This document shows positions 9,084 through 17,877 of a stretch of 64,000 nucleotides of DNA, piece by piece; the stretch's first letter is position 1, and each line of letters begins with the position of its first letter. The translations under genes were made by a program, and so were the position numbers. The notes beneath the pieces are model-generated. The model was given only the letters and a program-made list of their open reading frames with translations, ran no database searches and had not been told where the DNA came from. Source of the stretch: an uncultured Bacteroidota bacterium (GTDB taxonomy: Bacteria > Bacteroidota > Bacteroidia > Bacteroidales > P3); assembly GCA_902793295.1 (NCBI GenBank), contig CADBDA010000001.1, positions 208,910 through 272,909 on the forward strand, given 5' to 3'.

Positions 9084-10922
9084 ATGTCACAAGATCAGAT
9101 TGTTAATAAGGATGACCTTGTTATCCGATTTGCTGGTGACTCGGGCGACGGAATGCAGCTGTCCGGTACGCTGTTTTCTGACGCTTCTGCCCTTACGGGT
9201 AACGATATCGCCACATTCCCCGACTATCCTGCAGAAATCCGTGCACCCCACAACACCGTTGCCGGCGTATCCGGTTATCAGGTCCATGTGGGATCGCATA
9301 TCTACAGCTCTGGCGACAAATGCGACATTCTCGTCGCAATGAACCCTGCCGCCTTCAAATCGCAGCTGAAATGGGCCAAGAAAGGTGCCACCGTCATTGT
9401 CGATATGGACACCTTCACCGAAGACGCTCTTGAGAAGGCTGGATACAAGGAAAATCCTTTCACCGACGAACTGGAACGCGCCTACACCATTGTCCGTGCT
9501 CCCATCACCTCCTTCACCGCCAAGATCGGTGAGGCCCAGGGTGCAGATAAGAAGACCACGGAGAAGTGCCGTAACATGTTCGCTCTGGGTATGATTTTCT
9601 TCCTGACCCACAAGACGTTGGAGAAGACTTTCGCCTATTTGGAGCGCAAATTCGCCAAGAAACCCGACGTGGTGAAGCTGAACAAGGCTGTCCTCACCGA
9701 AGGTTATGAATATGCTGACAAACTGGAGCTTATCCACTCCAAGATTGTCGACGTGGCCCATGCCGAGATGCCCAAAGGCCGCTACCGCAACATCACCGGT
9801 AACGTGGCTACCGCTTGGGGTCTGCTGGCCGCCAGCGAGCGCAGCGGACGCCGCCTTTTCTTAGGCAGCTATCCTATCACCCCCGCCACCGACGTCATGG
9901 TCGAGCTGGCAAAACACAAATCGCTTGGTGCCCGCGTGTTCCAGGCTGAAGATGAGATTGCAGGTATTTGCTCCGCTATCGGTGCTTCTTTCGCCGGTGC
10001 GTTGGCTTGCACTTCCACTTCGGGCCCCGGCCTCTCGCTGAAGAGCGAAGCCCTTGGATTGGCCGTGATGACCGAGTTGCCTTTGGTGGTGGTCGACGTG
10101 CAGCGTGGCGGTCCCTCGACGGGTCTGCCCACCAAGACCGAGCAGAGCGACCTGAACCAGGCACTCTACGGCCGCAACGGCGAGGCTCCCCTCATCGTTG
10201 TTGCCGCCAGCAGCAGCGCCAACTGCTTCTACTGGGCCTACACCGCCGCCAAACTGGCATTGGAGCACATGACCCCCGTCATCCTGCTGACCGACGGTTA
10301 TCTGGGCAACGGCTCGCAGCTGTTCCGCATCCCGAAGGTTGCCGACCTGCCCGCCATCACGCCGCGTCTGGCCAAACCCAACGATCCCGACTTCCGTCCG
10401 TTCCGTCGTGACCCCGAGACCTTTGCCCGCGAATGGGCATTGCCCGGCATGGAAGGACTGCGTCACCGCGTGGGCGGCTTGGAGAAATGCCCCGACGGTC
10501 CGCTGAGCACCGATCCCGAAAACCACGCCCTCATGACACGCAACCGTCAGGAGAAGGTGAACCGCGTTGCCAACTACATCCCCGACCAGGAAGTGATGGG
10601 CAACCCCGACGGCGACCTGCTCGTGGTGGGTTGGGGTGGCACTTCGGGTGCCCTCACCCTCGCAGTAGAAGAGATGAACAACGAAGGCAAGAAGGTGGCT
10701 TACACCCACTTCAACTACATCTGCCCGCTGCCGAAGAATACCGGCGACATCCTGCGCAAATACAAGAAAATTGTGGTATGCGAACTCAACAACGGACAGT
10801 TTGCAGGCTATCTGCGCACCCAGTTCCCCGAATGCCCCATGCACCAGTACAACAAGGTGATGGGTCTGCCTTTCGAGGTGGGCGAGTTAAAAAATGAGTT
10901 TAACAAAATTTTAGGAGAGTAA
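9084..10922 (+). CDS. korA: 2-oxoacid:ferredoxin oxidoreductase, fused gamma-alpha subunit
   Basis: 612 residues, the usual length for the fused form. Residues about 10-200 are the gamma-type domain, with the entry motif 'RFAGDSGDGMQLSG'. Residues about 240-610 are the alpha-type domain with 'GSYPITPATDVMVELAKH', 'EDEIAGICSAIGASFAGA' and 'TSTSGPGLSLKSEALGLA'. Together with KorB it catalyses CoA-dependent oxidative decarboxylation of a 2-oxoacid, probably 2-oxoglutarate, passing electrons to ferredoxin; in anaerobic Bacteroidales it may also run reductively. The substrate is inferred from the family, not visible. The korB gene starts 4 bases after its stop. No separate gamma or delta ferredoxin subunit is present. 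Confidence 0.9.
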   Translation: MSQDQIVNKDDLVIRFAGDSGDGMQLSGTLFSDASALTGNDIATFPDYPAEIRAPHNTVAGVSGYQVHVGSHIYSSGDKCDILVAMNPAAFKSQLKWAKKGATVIVDMDTFTEDALEKAGYKENPFTDELERAYTIVRAPITSFTAKIGEAQGADKKTTEKCRNMFALGMIFFLTHKTLEKTFAYLERKFAKKPDVVKLNKAVLTEGYEYADKLELIHSKIVDVAHAEMPKGRYRNITGNVATAWGLLAASERSGRRLFLGSYPITPATDVMVELAKHKSLGARVFQAEDEIAGICSAIGASFAGALACTSTSGPGLSLKSEALGLAVMTELPLVVVDVQRGGPSTGLPTKTEQSDLNQALYGRNGEAPLIVVAASSSANCFYWAYTAAKLALEHMTPVILLTDGYLGNGSQLFRIPKVADLPAITPRLAKPNDPDFRPFRRDPETFAREWALPGMEGLRHRVGGLEKCPDGPLSTDPENHALMTRNRQEKVNRVANYIPDQEVMGNPDGDLLVVGWGGTSGALTLAVEEMNNEGKKVAYTHFNYICPLPKNTGDILRKYKKIVVCELNNGQFAGYLRTQFPECPMHQYNKVMGLPFEVGELKNEFNKILGE

Positions 10923-10926
10923 TATC

Positions 10927-11958
10927 ATGAGTGAAAGACATTTTGTTCCCAAATCGGACGTTGAATACACGAAAGCTGACTTTACCAGCGACCAGATGGT
11001 GAAATGGTGTCCCGGCTGCGGCGACCACGCCATTCTCTCCTCTCTGTTGAACACCTTCCCCAAAACCCATACCAAGAAAGAGAATATCGTCATGGTGTCC
11101 GGTATCGGATGTTCCTCGCGTATTCCTTATTATGTGGACACCTACGGTTTCCACAGCATCCACGGACGTGCCTGCGCTATCGCCACGGGCGTGAAGCTGG
11201 CCAACCCCGCATTGAGCGTTTGGGTGAATATGGGCGACGGCGACTCGATGGCTATCGGTGGCAACCACCTCATCCACGCTATCCGTCGTAATCAGGATTT
11301 GAACATCACCATCTTCAATAATGAAATCTACGGTCTTACCAAGGGCCAGTACAGCCCCACGACCAAGTTTGGCCAGGTGACCAAGACGTCGCCCTACGGC
11401 ACCATCGACTATCCCTTCAATCCGGGCGAGTTGGTGATGGGCGCCCAGGGTACTTTCTTCGCCCGCACCCTTGACTGCGTGCCTGCGTTGACCACCCAGG
11501 TGATGGAACATGCAGCCAAACATGACGGCGCTTCGGTTGTCGAAGTGTTGCAGAACTGTATGATCTTCAACGACAAGACCCATGCTGCCATTACCGATCG
11601 CGCTGTTCGTGACGACCGCACCATCGTGCTGGAACATGGCAAACCCATGATCTATGGCAAGGAGAAGAACAAAGGCCTCCGCTTCAACGGACGTCAACTG
11701 GAATCGGTCACTATCGGCGAGAACGGCATCACCATCGACGATATCATGGTCCACGACGAAACCATTGAGGATACCGGTATCCACATGATGCTGGCCCACA
11801 TGGGCGGCGACCTTCCTGTGGCATTGGGCGTTATCCGCAACGTCAAAAAGACCTCCTACACCCAGCTGTATGAGGATCAGATGGACGAGCAGATGGCCAA
11901 TGGCAAGTACAAATGTGTCGACGACCTGCTCAACAGCGGCGACACTTGGGAAGTCTGA
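10927..11958 (+). CDS. korB: 2-oxoacid:ferredoxin oxidoreductase, beta subunit
   Basis: 343 residues; catalytic thiamine-diphosphate subunit of the KorAB complex. 'WCPGCGDHAILSSL' near residue 25 and 'GIGCSSRIPYYVDTYG' supply Cys residues that in the family bind an iron-sulfur cluster. 'NMGDGDSMAIGGNHLIHA' followed by 'NITIFNNEIYGLTKGQ' is the ThDP/Mg-binding segment (GDG...NN). It follows korA with a 4-base gap and ends 27 bases before a strong terminator hairpin, so korAB is a closed two-gene operon. 2-oxoglutarate is the most likely substrate by family resemblance; 2-oxoisovalerate or pyruvate cannot be excluded. Confidence 0.9.
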   Translation: MSERHFVPKSDVEYTKADFTSDQMVKWCPGCGDHAILSSLLNTFPKTHTKKENIVMVSGIGCSSRIPYYVDTYGFHSIHGRACAIATGVKLANPALSVWVNMGDGDSMAIGGNHLIHAIRRNQDLNITIFNNEIYGLTKGQYSPTTKFGQVTKTSPYGTIDYPFNPGELVMGAQGTFFARTLDCVPALTTQVMEHAAKHDGASVVEVLQNCMIFNDKTHAAITDRAVRDDRTIVLEHGKPMIYGKEKNKGLRFNGRQLESVTIGENGITIDDIMVHDETIEDTGIHMMLAHMGGDLPVALGVIRNVKKTSYTQLYEDQMDEQMANGKYKCVDDLLNSGDTWEV

Positions 11959-11985
11959 CCTGTAATACAAGCAGATAATACTTTG

Positions 11986-12025
11986 GCGGGTATTCCCCTG
12001 AAAGGGAGGAGTACCCGCTTTTTTT
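11986..12025 (+). terminator. Rho-independent terminator of korAB
   Basis: GCGGGTA (11986-11992) pairs with TACCCGC (12012-12018) around an inner CCCCT-GAAA-GGGAG hairpin, followed by seven or more T residues. Confidence 0.9.
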
Positions 12026-12182
12026 GGTCCTGTCATTATTCCTAGTAATGATTTGTATAGGAAGACACTATTTTGCGTAGGTGTTGAAAGGCTTTGAAGA
12101 AATACATAATCTGAATATATAACTCAATTAACTGAATATTAAATAGATATTATATTTATCTGAAAATATGGCCAAATTATTC

Positions 12183-12212
12183 TTTGTATATTGAAAAAAA
12201 AATGTAAATTTG
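12183..12212 (+). promoter_or_regulatory. Predicted Bacteroidota promoter for the exported-protein gene at 12342
   Basis: TTTG at 12183-12186 and TAAATTTG at 12205-12212, spaced 18 bases, are close to the -33/-7 consensus. The implied untranslated leader is about 125 bases and AT-rich. The gap 11959-12341 otherwise contains only the korAB terminator. Confidence 0.7.
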
Positions 12213-12341
12213 CAGCCGTAAATCATTTCTCGACAAAGTGTGTGAACACCATGTTATGACAAAAAATGGTTGTGTCTTTGTGAGAAAGACAGGGAATAAA
12301 TCTGAAAAAATATTCAATATCAATAAATTTAAAGATTGCTT

Positions 12342-13712
12342 ATGAAAAAAAACATGTTAAAAAAGGCACTATTGTTTCTTGTGACGCTGGCGACAGGGAC
12401 GGTGCAGGGGGTCTGCCAGCACCGCTTGGTAGAGACGCAGTACCCGTCGGCGGTGAATCAAACCATCGTGAGGGAATACAATTACCCCGCCACGGTCAGC
12501 TATGTGGAGACTGCCACAACGCACTACTTCGGCTATGCCGACGCAACCTTGTCCATTCTTAATACGGAGATAGATCCCAATATCTTTGTGAGAGACTTCG
12601 TCATTTTCGAGGATTATGTTTATTTCTGCGGATGGGAAAAATTGCAGCAAACAACAAAGGGGGTGTGGGGTTGGTTTAAGGTGAACTCATTGATGCAGAG
12701 TAATATGAACTATCATGTCTACGACGATTTCGATTGCGGTCAGATATATGCCGACACGCTGCAGAGTTTGGTCGCATTTCGCGACAGCATGAACGCCCTC
12801 CATGTCGCAGTGGTGGGATCTATGCGCGACGGGAATACGAAAGACCGTTCCTGTATGCTTGACATTACGGGTACGGCGGGCGGTAACGTATGGACGTATA
12901 CGATGGGCGTGACATCCGGGATGCAGGGTTATTACGAGAAAATCTCCAAAGTGTGTCTGACGGACAATTTCGTGGTGACAGTCGGCAGTGTTCCTGTGGG
13001 TTGTGGTGTTGTCAACCATCGAGTGCACCTTCGTAACAACATGTTCCAGCCGGGGGGTCTGCAGGACAACGCCTACTATTTCCCCGGAGATGTGTGGCCC
13101 CGTGCGTGGAACTTTGCCATCTGTCCTGTCGACGGCGACATGGTTGCTGTGGCGGTGAAGTTTGACGCCAACGCGGTATTCCTTAGTGATGGAGCCTTGG
13201 TGTATGTGTTTCACGTTCCCTCGCTTTCCGTTGGCATGAATGCCCTCAATGCCATCCGACTGGATTTGGGAACGAGCACCAATACATCGGATATATACGG
13301 ACTTCGTTACAGTCGGCACAGCCAGGAGATAACAATGCTGATGTCGGGAAATACGATGTATGGTGTTGGCAGTGTGGTATTTGAATGGCCGGTTACGACA
13401 CTTTTTCCAACGGCTAAGCCTTTTTTCCTTCCAGACAGGATGATGACCTCGATGGACAACTACAACACGCAGCAGCATTTCCTCACGATGGGATACGACA
13501 ATAGCAATCCCAGTGCTGCGAATTTCTTTATTCAACCATTGCAGTCGAATGGGATTTGTTCCGTAGAAGAGTTGGTTATCCGTGGTCCGGTGGATTTTGC
13601 TGTCAAGATAGACAGCATTCCATACACAACATGCTCGAAAAAAATTGTATGTAGCGAGAAGGTCTCGCAAATCTTTTTTCCTATGGATCTGAATGTAAAA
13701 TGTAGTGATTAA
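12342..13712 (+). CDS. Exported protein of unknown function
   Basis: 456 residues from the ATG at 12342; the frame also contains a TTG two codons earlier, but the ATG gives a clean signal peptide (MKKNMLKKALLFLVTLATGTVQG). The mature protein is rich in Tyr, Val, Asp and aromatic residues arranged in short beta-strand-like segments, as in a beta-propeller or adhesin-like fold. I see no type IX sorting domain: the C-terminus contains four Cys ('YTTCSKKIVCSEK' and a terminal 'KCSD') and no Gly-rich 'PNP' motif. It is followed after 16 bases by another exported protein that does carry a sorting domain, so the two are likely co-expressed. Confidence 0.6.
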   Translation: MKKNMLKKALLFLVTLATGTVQGVCQHRLVETQYPSAVNQTIVREYNYPATVSYVETATTHYFGYADATLSILNTEIDPNIFVRDFVIFEDYVYFCGWEKLQQTTKGVWGWFKVNSLMQSNMNYHVYDDFDCGQIYADTLQSLVAFRDSMNALHVAVVGSMRDGNTKDRSCMLDITGTAGGNVWTYTMGVTSGMQGYYEKISKVCLTDNFVVTVGSVPVGCGVVNHRVHLRNNMFQPGGLQDNAYYFPGDVWPRAWNFAICPVDGDMVAVAVKFDANAVFLSDGALVYVFHVPSLSVGMNALNAIRLDLGTSTNTSDIYGLRYSRHSQEITMLMSGNTMYGVGSVVFEWPVTTLFPTAKPFFLPDRMMTSMDNYNTQQHFLTMGYDNSNPSAANFFIQPLQSNGICSVEELVIRGPVDFAVKIDSIPYTTCSKKIVCSEKVSQIFFPMDLNVKCSD

Positions 13713-13728
13713 CCTAAAATTATGAAAG

Positions 13729-15252
13729 ATGCATAAAAAAATAGTTTTCTGTATGTTGGCTATGACGGTTTTCACCGTCGGATTGCAGGCGCAGCGCCAG
13801 TATTATTTCAGGGTGGGCGACACCATCCGAGGACGTGACTCCATCTATTTCTACCAGTGGTGGAGCGAAGATTGGTTGAGCGATTCTACCACTTTTTTGA
13901 ATTACTTGACTGAATTCAACAATTCTTTTGGAGACAATGTCCCTTATAGTGTGAATTGGAATCCCAATGGATACAATAGCAGAAATAAAATCGGAAGATA
14001 TGTGCGTTATAATTATACCGATGTTCCATTGAAAATAGTGGGATTGGCTGCATGTGTTGATGTATTGTGGGGAGATATGGATTTTCACGTAAATGTTACT
14101 CCACGGTGTATGGGTACGGATACGATTGAACCCACTCATCCAGAATACCTCCTTCTCTACGATGCAATAAGAGATTCGTTTCCTCTTGTTGCATCCGTCG
14201 AGTTCCACAATGTGGAGCCGGTACGTTACATGGACCTTCACCTACGAACGGGAAGTGAGATACCGTTTCATGTCATGCGTTATTATACTGATCATTATTG
14301 CTGTAGGGGGAATCCAATGGACACTAACCTGATTGTTCCGGTACACGAATACTATTTTGACAAACCTGTGACGGTTTACGATTCCTTTTATGTCGGAATG
14401 ACAGGCAATTATACTATTAGTGAGTATGCACCTCCGGAATACAATCCGGGAGCGGGATATACGGCGAGTGCCTACACCATAGGGTATATTTCAAGAGTGG
14501 AGAGGCCGTTTTGTCCTGATACCTATACTGACACATGCTATTCCACTCCTTTGCACCTTTACAAATATAAGGCATTTATGTGGCATAACGGACAGATTAT
14601 CAGCGATACCAACTGGTTGTGGTACGAGGGGCCCTTCTTTTCCCTTATCTTTCCCATCATCGAGATTGACTCGTCGTACTACGATGGACCTCCGCAGTAT
14701 GAGTGCCCTGAGGTGGAAAACTTCCGCGTGGGCAACGAGGGGGACGGTAACGTGGTGCTTTTGTGGAACAACCACAACGAGCACTTGCGATGGGAGGTGC
14801 GCTACGGGCTGCAGGGCATCGAGCCAGAGGACGGTAACCTGCTGATTGCGTCCATCCCCGCCATCCAAATCACCAACCTGGACACCTGCACGCACTACAC
14901 GGCCTATATCCGTGCCGTGTGCATGCACGACTCGCTGCACTACAGCGAATGGAGCGAGCCGTTGGACATCTGCCTGTGCGATACGGGTGGCGCTGCCGCC
15001 ATCGAGGTGCCGATGGTGGAGCAGCTGACCTACCTGATGCCGAACCCGGCCGCCAACAAGGTACAGGTGATGTCCTCGTACGGCATGACGCGCGTGGAGG
15101 CCTACAGCCTTCAGGGTGCGAAGATGGTCGACATAAGTGTGCGGGGTTTGGGCACCACCCTCGACGTGAACGATTGGCCCGAGGGAATGTACATCGTGGT
15201 CGTCCACACTCCCGCCGGCAACGTCACCAAGAAACTGGTGGTGGGAAGGTAG
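13729..15252 (+). CDS. Type IX secretion cargo with fibronectin III-like and Por sorting domains
   Basis: 507 residues. A signal peptide (about 1-22, '...VGLQAQ') leads into a long Tyr/Trp/Asp-rich region (about 25-320) without a recognised family. Residues about 325-415 look like a fibronectin type III domain ('CPEVENFRVGN', 'VVLLWNN', 'TNLDTCTHYTAYIRAVC'). The last 75 residues are a typical type IX secretion sorting domain: 'YLMPNPAANKVQV', 'RVEAYSLQGAKM', 'WPEGMYIVVV', 'KLVVGR'. Such proteins cross the outer membrane by the Por machinery and are anchored or released after removal of the sorting domain. The 3' half is noticeably more GC-rich than the 5' half, which suggests a mosaic origin. 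Function beyond surface exposure is unknown. Confidence 0.8.
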   Translation: MHKKIVFCMLAMTVFTVGLQAQRQYYFRVGDTIRGRDSIYFYQWWSEDWLSDSTTFLNYLTEFNNSFGDNVPYSVNWNPNGYNSRNKIGRYVRYNYTDVPLKIVGLAACVDVLWGDMDFHVNVTPRCMGTDTIEPTHPEYLLLYDAIRDSFPLVASVEFHNVEPVRYMDLHLRTGSEIPFHVMRYYTDHYCCRGNPMDTNLIVPVHEYYFDKPVTVYDSFYVGMTGNYTISEYAPPEYNPGAGYTASAYTIGYISRVERPFCPDTYTDTCYSTPLHLYKYKAFMWHNGQIISDTNWLWYEGPFFSLIFPIIEIDSSYYDGPPQYECPEVENFRVGNEGDGNVVLLWNNHNEHLRWEVRYGLQGIEPEDGNLLIASIPAIQITNLDTCTHYTAYIRAVCMHDSLHYSEWSEPLDICLCDTGGAAAIEVPMVEQLTYLMPNPAANKVQVMSSYGMTRVEAYSLQGAKMVDISVRGLGTTLDVNDWPEGMYIVVVHTPAGNVTKKLVVGR

Positions 15253-15281
15253 CGGTTGGCAGGTCCATTAATGAATACATA

Positions 15282-15315
15282 ACAGAAGCGCCGCTCGAAA
15301 GAGCGGCGCTTCTGT
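15282..15315. terminator. Long perfect hairpin between convergent genes
   Basis: ACAGAAGCGCCGCTC, a GAAA-type loop and GAGCGGCGCTTCTGT form a 15-bp perfect stem midway between two converging genes. The T-run after it is weak on the plus strand (TATTTC), so it may act as a bidirectional terminator. Confidence 0.7.
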
Positions 15316-15394
15316 ATTTCTGAGGGATGGGCGACCCATCGTTATTCCATTCTTTGGGGAATGGGATTCGGACTATTTGTCGCTTGAGTTGCAA

Positions 15395-15838
15395 TTATTG
15401 TTTCATGCATTCAATCATCGGCACAATGCTGTTGGTGACTGTGGTGCTGTTGCTTCCGGTCGAAATGTTGTTGCTGTTCACATTGGCCAAGCCGTTGGCG
15501 TTGAGCAGCAGGTTGACGATGGTGGCGACATTGCTGTTGGTGATGATGCCGCTGCCGCCGGCCACCATGCCGGTAGAGAACGATTTCTTATAGTTGCTGT
15601 TGGCTTTGTTGGTTTTGAGCGAGTTGTAGGCGTTGACCACCACCAGCATGTTGCTGAGGTCGCTGAGGTTGGTGATGGAGAGGGTGCCTGCTTTATGGCT
15701 GGCGCGGAGGGCGATAAGAGCGCGGGCGCAGGTGGTGCCAGTGGTCATGGCGGCGGTGTCGGAAGCGCCGGTGAGCGAACTGCACGAAGTGGTCGCAAAC
15801 AGGGCGACAAACATCATAATGATACTGATTTTTTTCAT
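15395..15838 (-). CDS. Small lipoprotein of unknown function
   Basis: 147 residues with a lipoprotein signal: hydrophobic core 'IIMMFVALFATTSC' ending at Cys19. The mature chain is rich in Asn, Ser, Thr, Ala and Gly with repeated 'NSNVATIVNLLLNANGLANVNSNN'-like segments and no catalytic motif. Similar short Asn/Ser-rich lipoproteins occur in Bacteroidales but I do not know a named family. It is expressed alone; a TACCTTTG -7 box lies on the minus strand at 15915-15922. Confidence 0.6.
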   Translation of the reverse strand: MKKISIIMMFVALFATTSCSSLTGASDTAAMTTGTTCARALIALRASHKAGTLSITNLSDLSNMLVVVNAYNSLKTNKANSNYKKSFSTGMVAGGSGIITNSNVATIVNLLLNANGLANVNSNNISTGSNSTTVTNSIVPMIECMKQ

Positions 15839-15914
15839 GATATTGGAGTTTTATTGTTTTTTAGCGATTGAAAACTATAATTTTAGTAAGGGGAAGCCCT
15901 TTTTTATTGTTTTG

Positions 15915-15922
15915 CAAAGGTA
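15915..15922 (-). promoter_or_regulatory. Predicted -7 box for the lipoprotein gene
   Basis: Minus-strand TACCTTTG, about 77 bases upstream of the start. It lies back-to-back with the pruA promoter at 15930-15960. Confidence 0.45.
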
Positions 15923-15929
15923 ATTTTTT

Positions 15930-15960
15930 TTTGCAAATCGGCGAAAAAAATGTAACTTTG
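15930..15960 (+). promoter_or_regulatory. Predicted Bacteroidota promoter for pruA
   Basis: TTTG (15930-15933), 19-base spacer, TAACTTTG (15953-15960) followed by CA; one of the best consensus matches in the window. The predicted leader is about 75 bases. Confidence 0.75.
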
Positions 15961-16039
15961 CAACCGAAATTGTTGCCCCGAAGGGGGTTGGCTCTTTGCA
16001 AATAAAATAAACACAATACATTAAATAAATAATCCTTTT

Positions 16040-17797
16040 ATGAACAACACACTTTTTTCTTTTCCCAAGCCTGAGAATGAACCCGTATTGGGCTATGCTC
16101 CCGGCAGTCCTGAACGTGCAAAAATCCGTGAAGCTCTGGACGCGCTCTACAAAACGCAGTACGAAATTTGCCCCATCATTGGCGGCAAGAAGGTGAAAAC
16201 CAAAGAGACGGGCACCATCGTGATGCCGACCGAGAACAAGCATGTCCTGGCAACATACTACAAGGTGGGCGAGAAAGAGGTCAAGGCCGCCATCGACGCT
16301 GCCATGAAAGCCCACGAGGAATGGGCCAACACCCCTTGGATTGAACGCGCCAGCGTGATGCAGAAGATTGCCACCCTTGTGAGCGGCAAATACCGTTGGC
16401 TGATCAACGCCGCCACCATGCTGGGTCAGGGCAAGACCACGATGCAGGCCGAAATCGACTCGGCATGCGAACTGGTCGACTTCCTGCGCTACAACGCCTT
16501 CTATGCATCGCAGATTTACAGCGACCAACCCTGCAGCGACAAGGGTACGCTGAACTACGTCACCTACCGTCCGCTGGAAGGCTTCGTCTTCGCCATCACC
16601 CCGTTCAACTTCACCTCCATTGCCAGCAACCTGTGCCTTTCGCCGGTGCTGATGGGCAACACCTGCATCTGGAAGCCCTCGACCACGGCCATGCTGAGCA
16701 ACTATATCCTGATGGAGATTTACAAGGAAGCCGGTCTTCCCGACGGCGTTGTCAACTTCCTGCCTGGCAGCGGCGCCCTTATCGGCAAGGTGGCTTTCGC
16801 CAACGAGAATCTGGCCGGTGTCCACTTCACCGGAGGCACGAAGACCTTCAACGGATTCTGGAAGAGCATCGGCGACAATATCGCCAACTACCGCACCTAT
16901 CCCAAGATTGTCGGCGAGACGGGCGGCAAGGACTTCATCTTTGCCCACAAGTCGGCCAACGCCGCCCAGGTGGCTACGGCCATTGTCCGCGGTGCCTTCG
17001 AATTCCAGGGACAGAAGTGCTCGGCCGCCAGTCGTGCCTATGTGCCCAAGTCGCTGTGGCCTGAGGTGAAGAAACTGGTGGGCGACATGCTGAAGGAAAT
17101 CAAGGTGGGCGACGTGCGCGACTTCAGCGCCTTCGTCAACGCGGTCATCGACGAGGCTTCGTTCGACAACTGCATGAAGTACATCGAGCACGCCAAGAAG
17201 AGCAAGGATGCCGAAATCGTCTTTGGCGGCACGGGCGACAAGAGCAAGGGTTGGTTCATCCAGCCGACCGTCATCCTGGCCAAGACACCGAAGTACAAAT
17301 CGATGTGCGAGGAGATTTTCGGACCCATCATCACCATCTATGTCTACGACGACAAGGACTATGAGAAGACGTTGCATCTGTGCGACGAGACATCGCCCTA
17401 CGCCCTCACCGGCGCCATCTTCTCGACCGACCGCAAGGCATTGCGCCAGGGTGCCGACATCCTGAAATATGCTGCCGGCAACATCTATTACAACGACAAG
17501 CCCACTGGAGCCGTCGTGGGACAGCAGCCTTTTGGCGGCGCACGCGCTTCGGGCACCAACGACAAGGCCGGTTCCTACCTGAACCTGATCCGTTGGACCT
17601 CGCCGCAGGCCATCAAGGAGACGTTCGACCCCGCCTACAACTACAGCTATCCTTTCGTGAGCAACCTGGACAACCCCTACGTTGTTGAGGAAGCTGTGAA
17701 GACGGTGAAGAAAGCCACCGCCAAGGTCGCCAAAACCGTCAAGGCCGCTGCAAGCAAAGCCAAAGCTAAAGCCAAAGCGACTGCGAAGAAGAAATAA
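16040..17797 (+). CDS. pruA: 1-pyrroline-5-carboxylate dehydrogenase with a Lys/Ala-rich tail
   Basis: 585 residues. Aldehyde dehydrogenase-superfamily enzyme oxidising glutamate-gamma-semialdehyde to glutamate with NAD, the last step of proline breakdown. Diagnostic parts: 'FVFAITPFNFTSIASNL' and 'LMGNTCIWKPS' of the NAD site, 'VHFTGGTKTFNGFW', 'IVGETGGKDF' with the general-base Glu, catalytic Cys in 'GAFEFQGQKCSAASRAY', and 'CEEIFGPIITIYVYDD'. The N-terminal extension is typical of the Bacteroidota P5C dehydrogenase group. The enzyme proper should end near residue 545; the last about 37 residues are almost only Lys, Ala, Val and Thr, like a histone H1-type tail. No proline dehydrogenase gene is nearby. 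Confidence 0.88.
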   Translation: MNNTLFSFPKPENEPVLGYAPGSPERAKIREALDALYKTQYEICPIIGGKKVKTKETGTIVMPTENKHVLATYYKVGEKEVKAAIDAAMKAHEEWANTPWIERASVMQKIATLVSGKYRWLINAATMLGQGKTTMQAEIDSACELVDFLRYNAFYASQIYSDQPCSDKGTLNYVTYRPLEGFVFAITPFNFTSIASNLCLSPVLMGNTCIWKPSTTAMLSNYILMEIYKEAGLPDGVVNFLPGSGALIGKVAFANENLAGVHFTGGTKTFNGFWKSIGDNIANYRTYPKIVGETGGKDFIFAHKSANAAQVATAIVRGAFEFQGQKCSAASRAYVPKSLWPEVKKLVGDMLKEIKVGDVRDFSAFVNAVIDEASFDNCMKYIEHAKKSKDAEIVFGGTGDKSKGWFIQPTVILAKTPKYKSMCEEIFGPIITIYVYDDKDYEKTLHLCDETSPYALTGAIFSTDRKALRQGADILKYAAGNIYYNDKPTGAVVGQQPFGGARASGTNDKAGSYLNLIRWTSPQAIKETFDPAYNYSYPFVSNLDNPYVVEEAVKTVKKATAKVAKTVKAAASKAKAKAKATAKKK

Positions 17798-17820
17798 AAG
17801 ATAAGATAAATGGCAAAGAA

Positions 17821-17855
17821 ATAGGCGCCGACTTCCGTCGGCGCCTATTCTTTTA
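17821..17855 (+). terminator. Rho-independent terminator of pruA
   Basis: ATAGGCGCCGAC, loop TTCC, GTCGGCGCCTAT: a 12-bp perfect stem at 17821-17848 followed by TCTTTT. It lies between convergent genes and may work in both directions. Confidence 0.88.
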
Positions 17856-17877
17856 GGGGGTGCAAGGCTCCGTAGGT

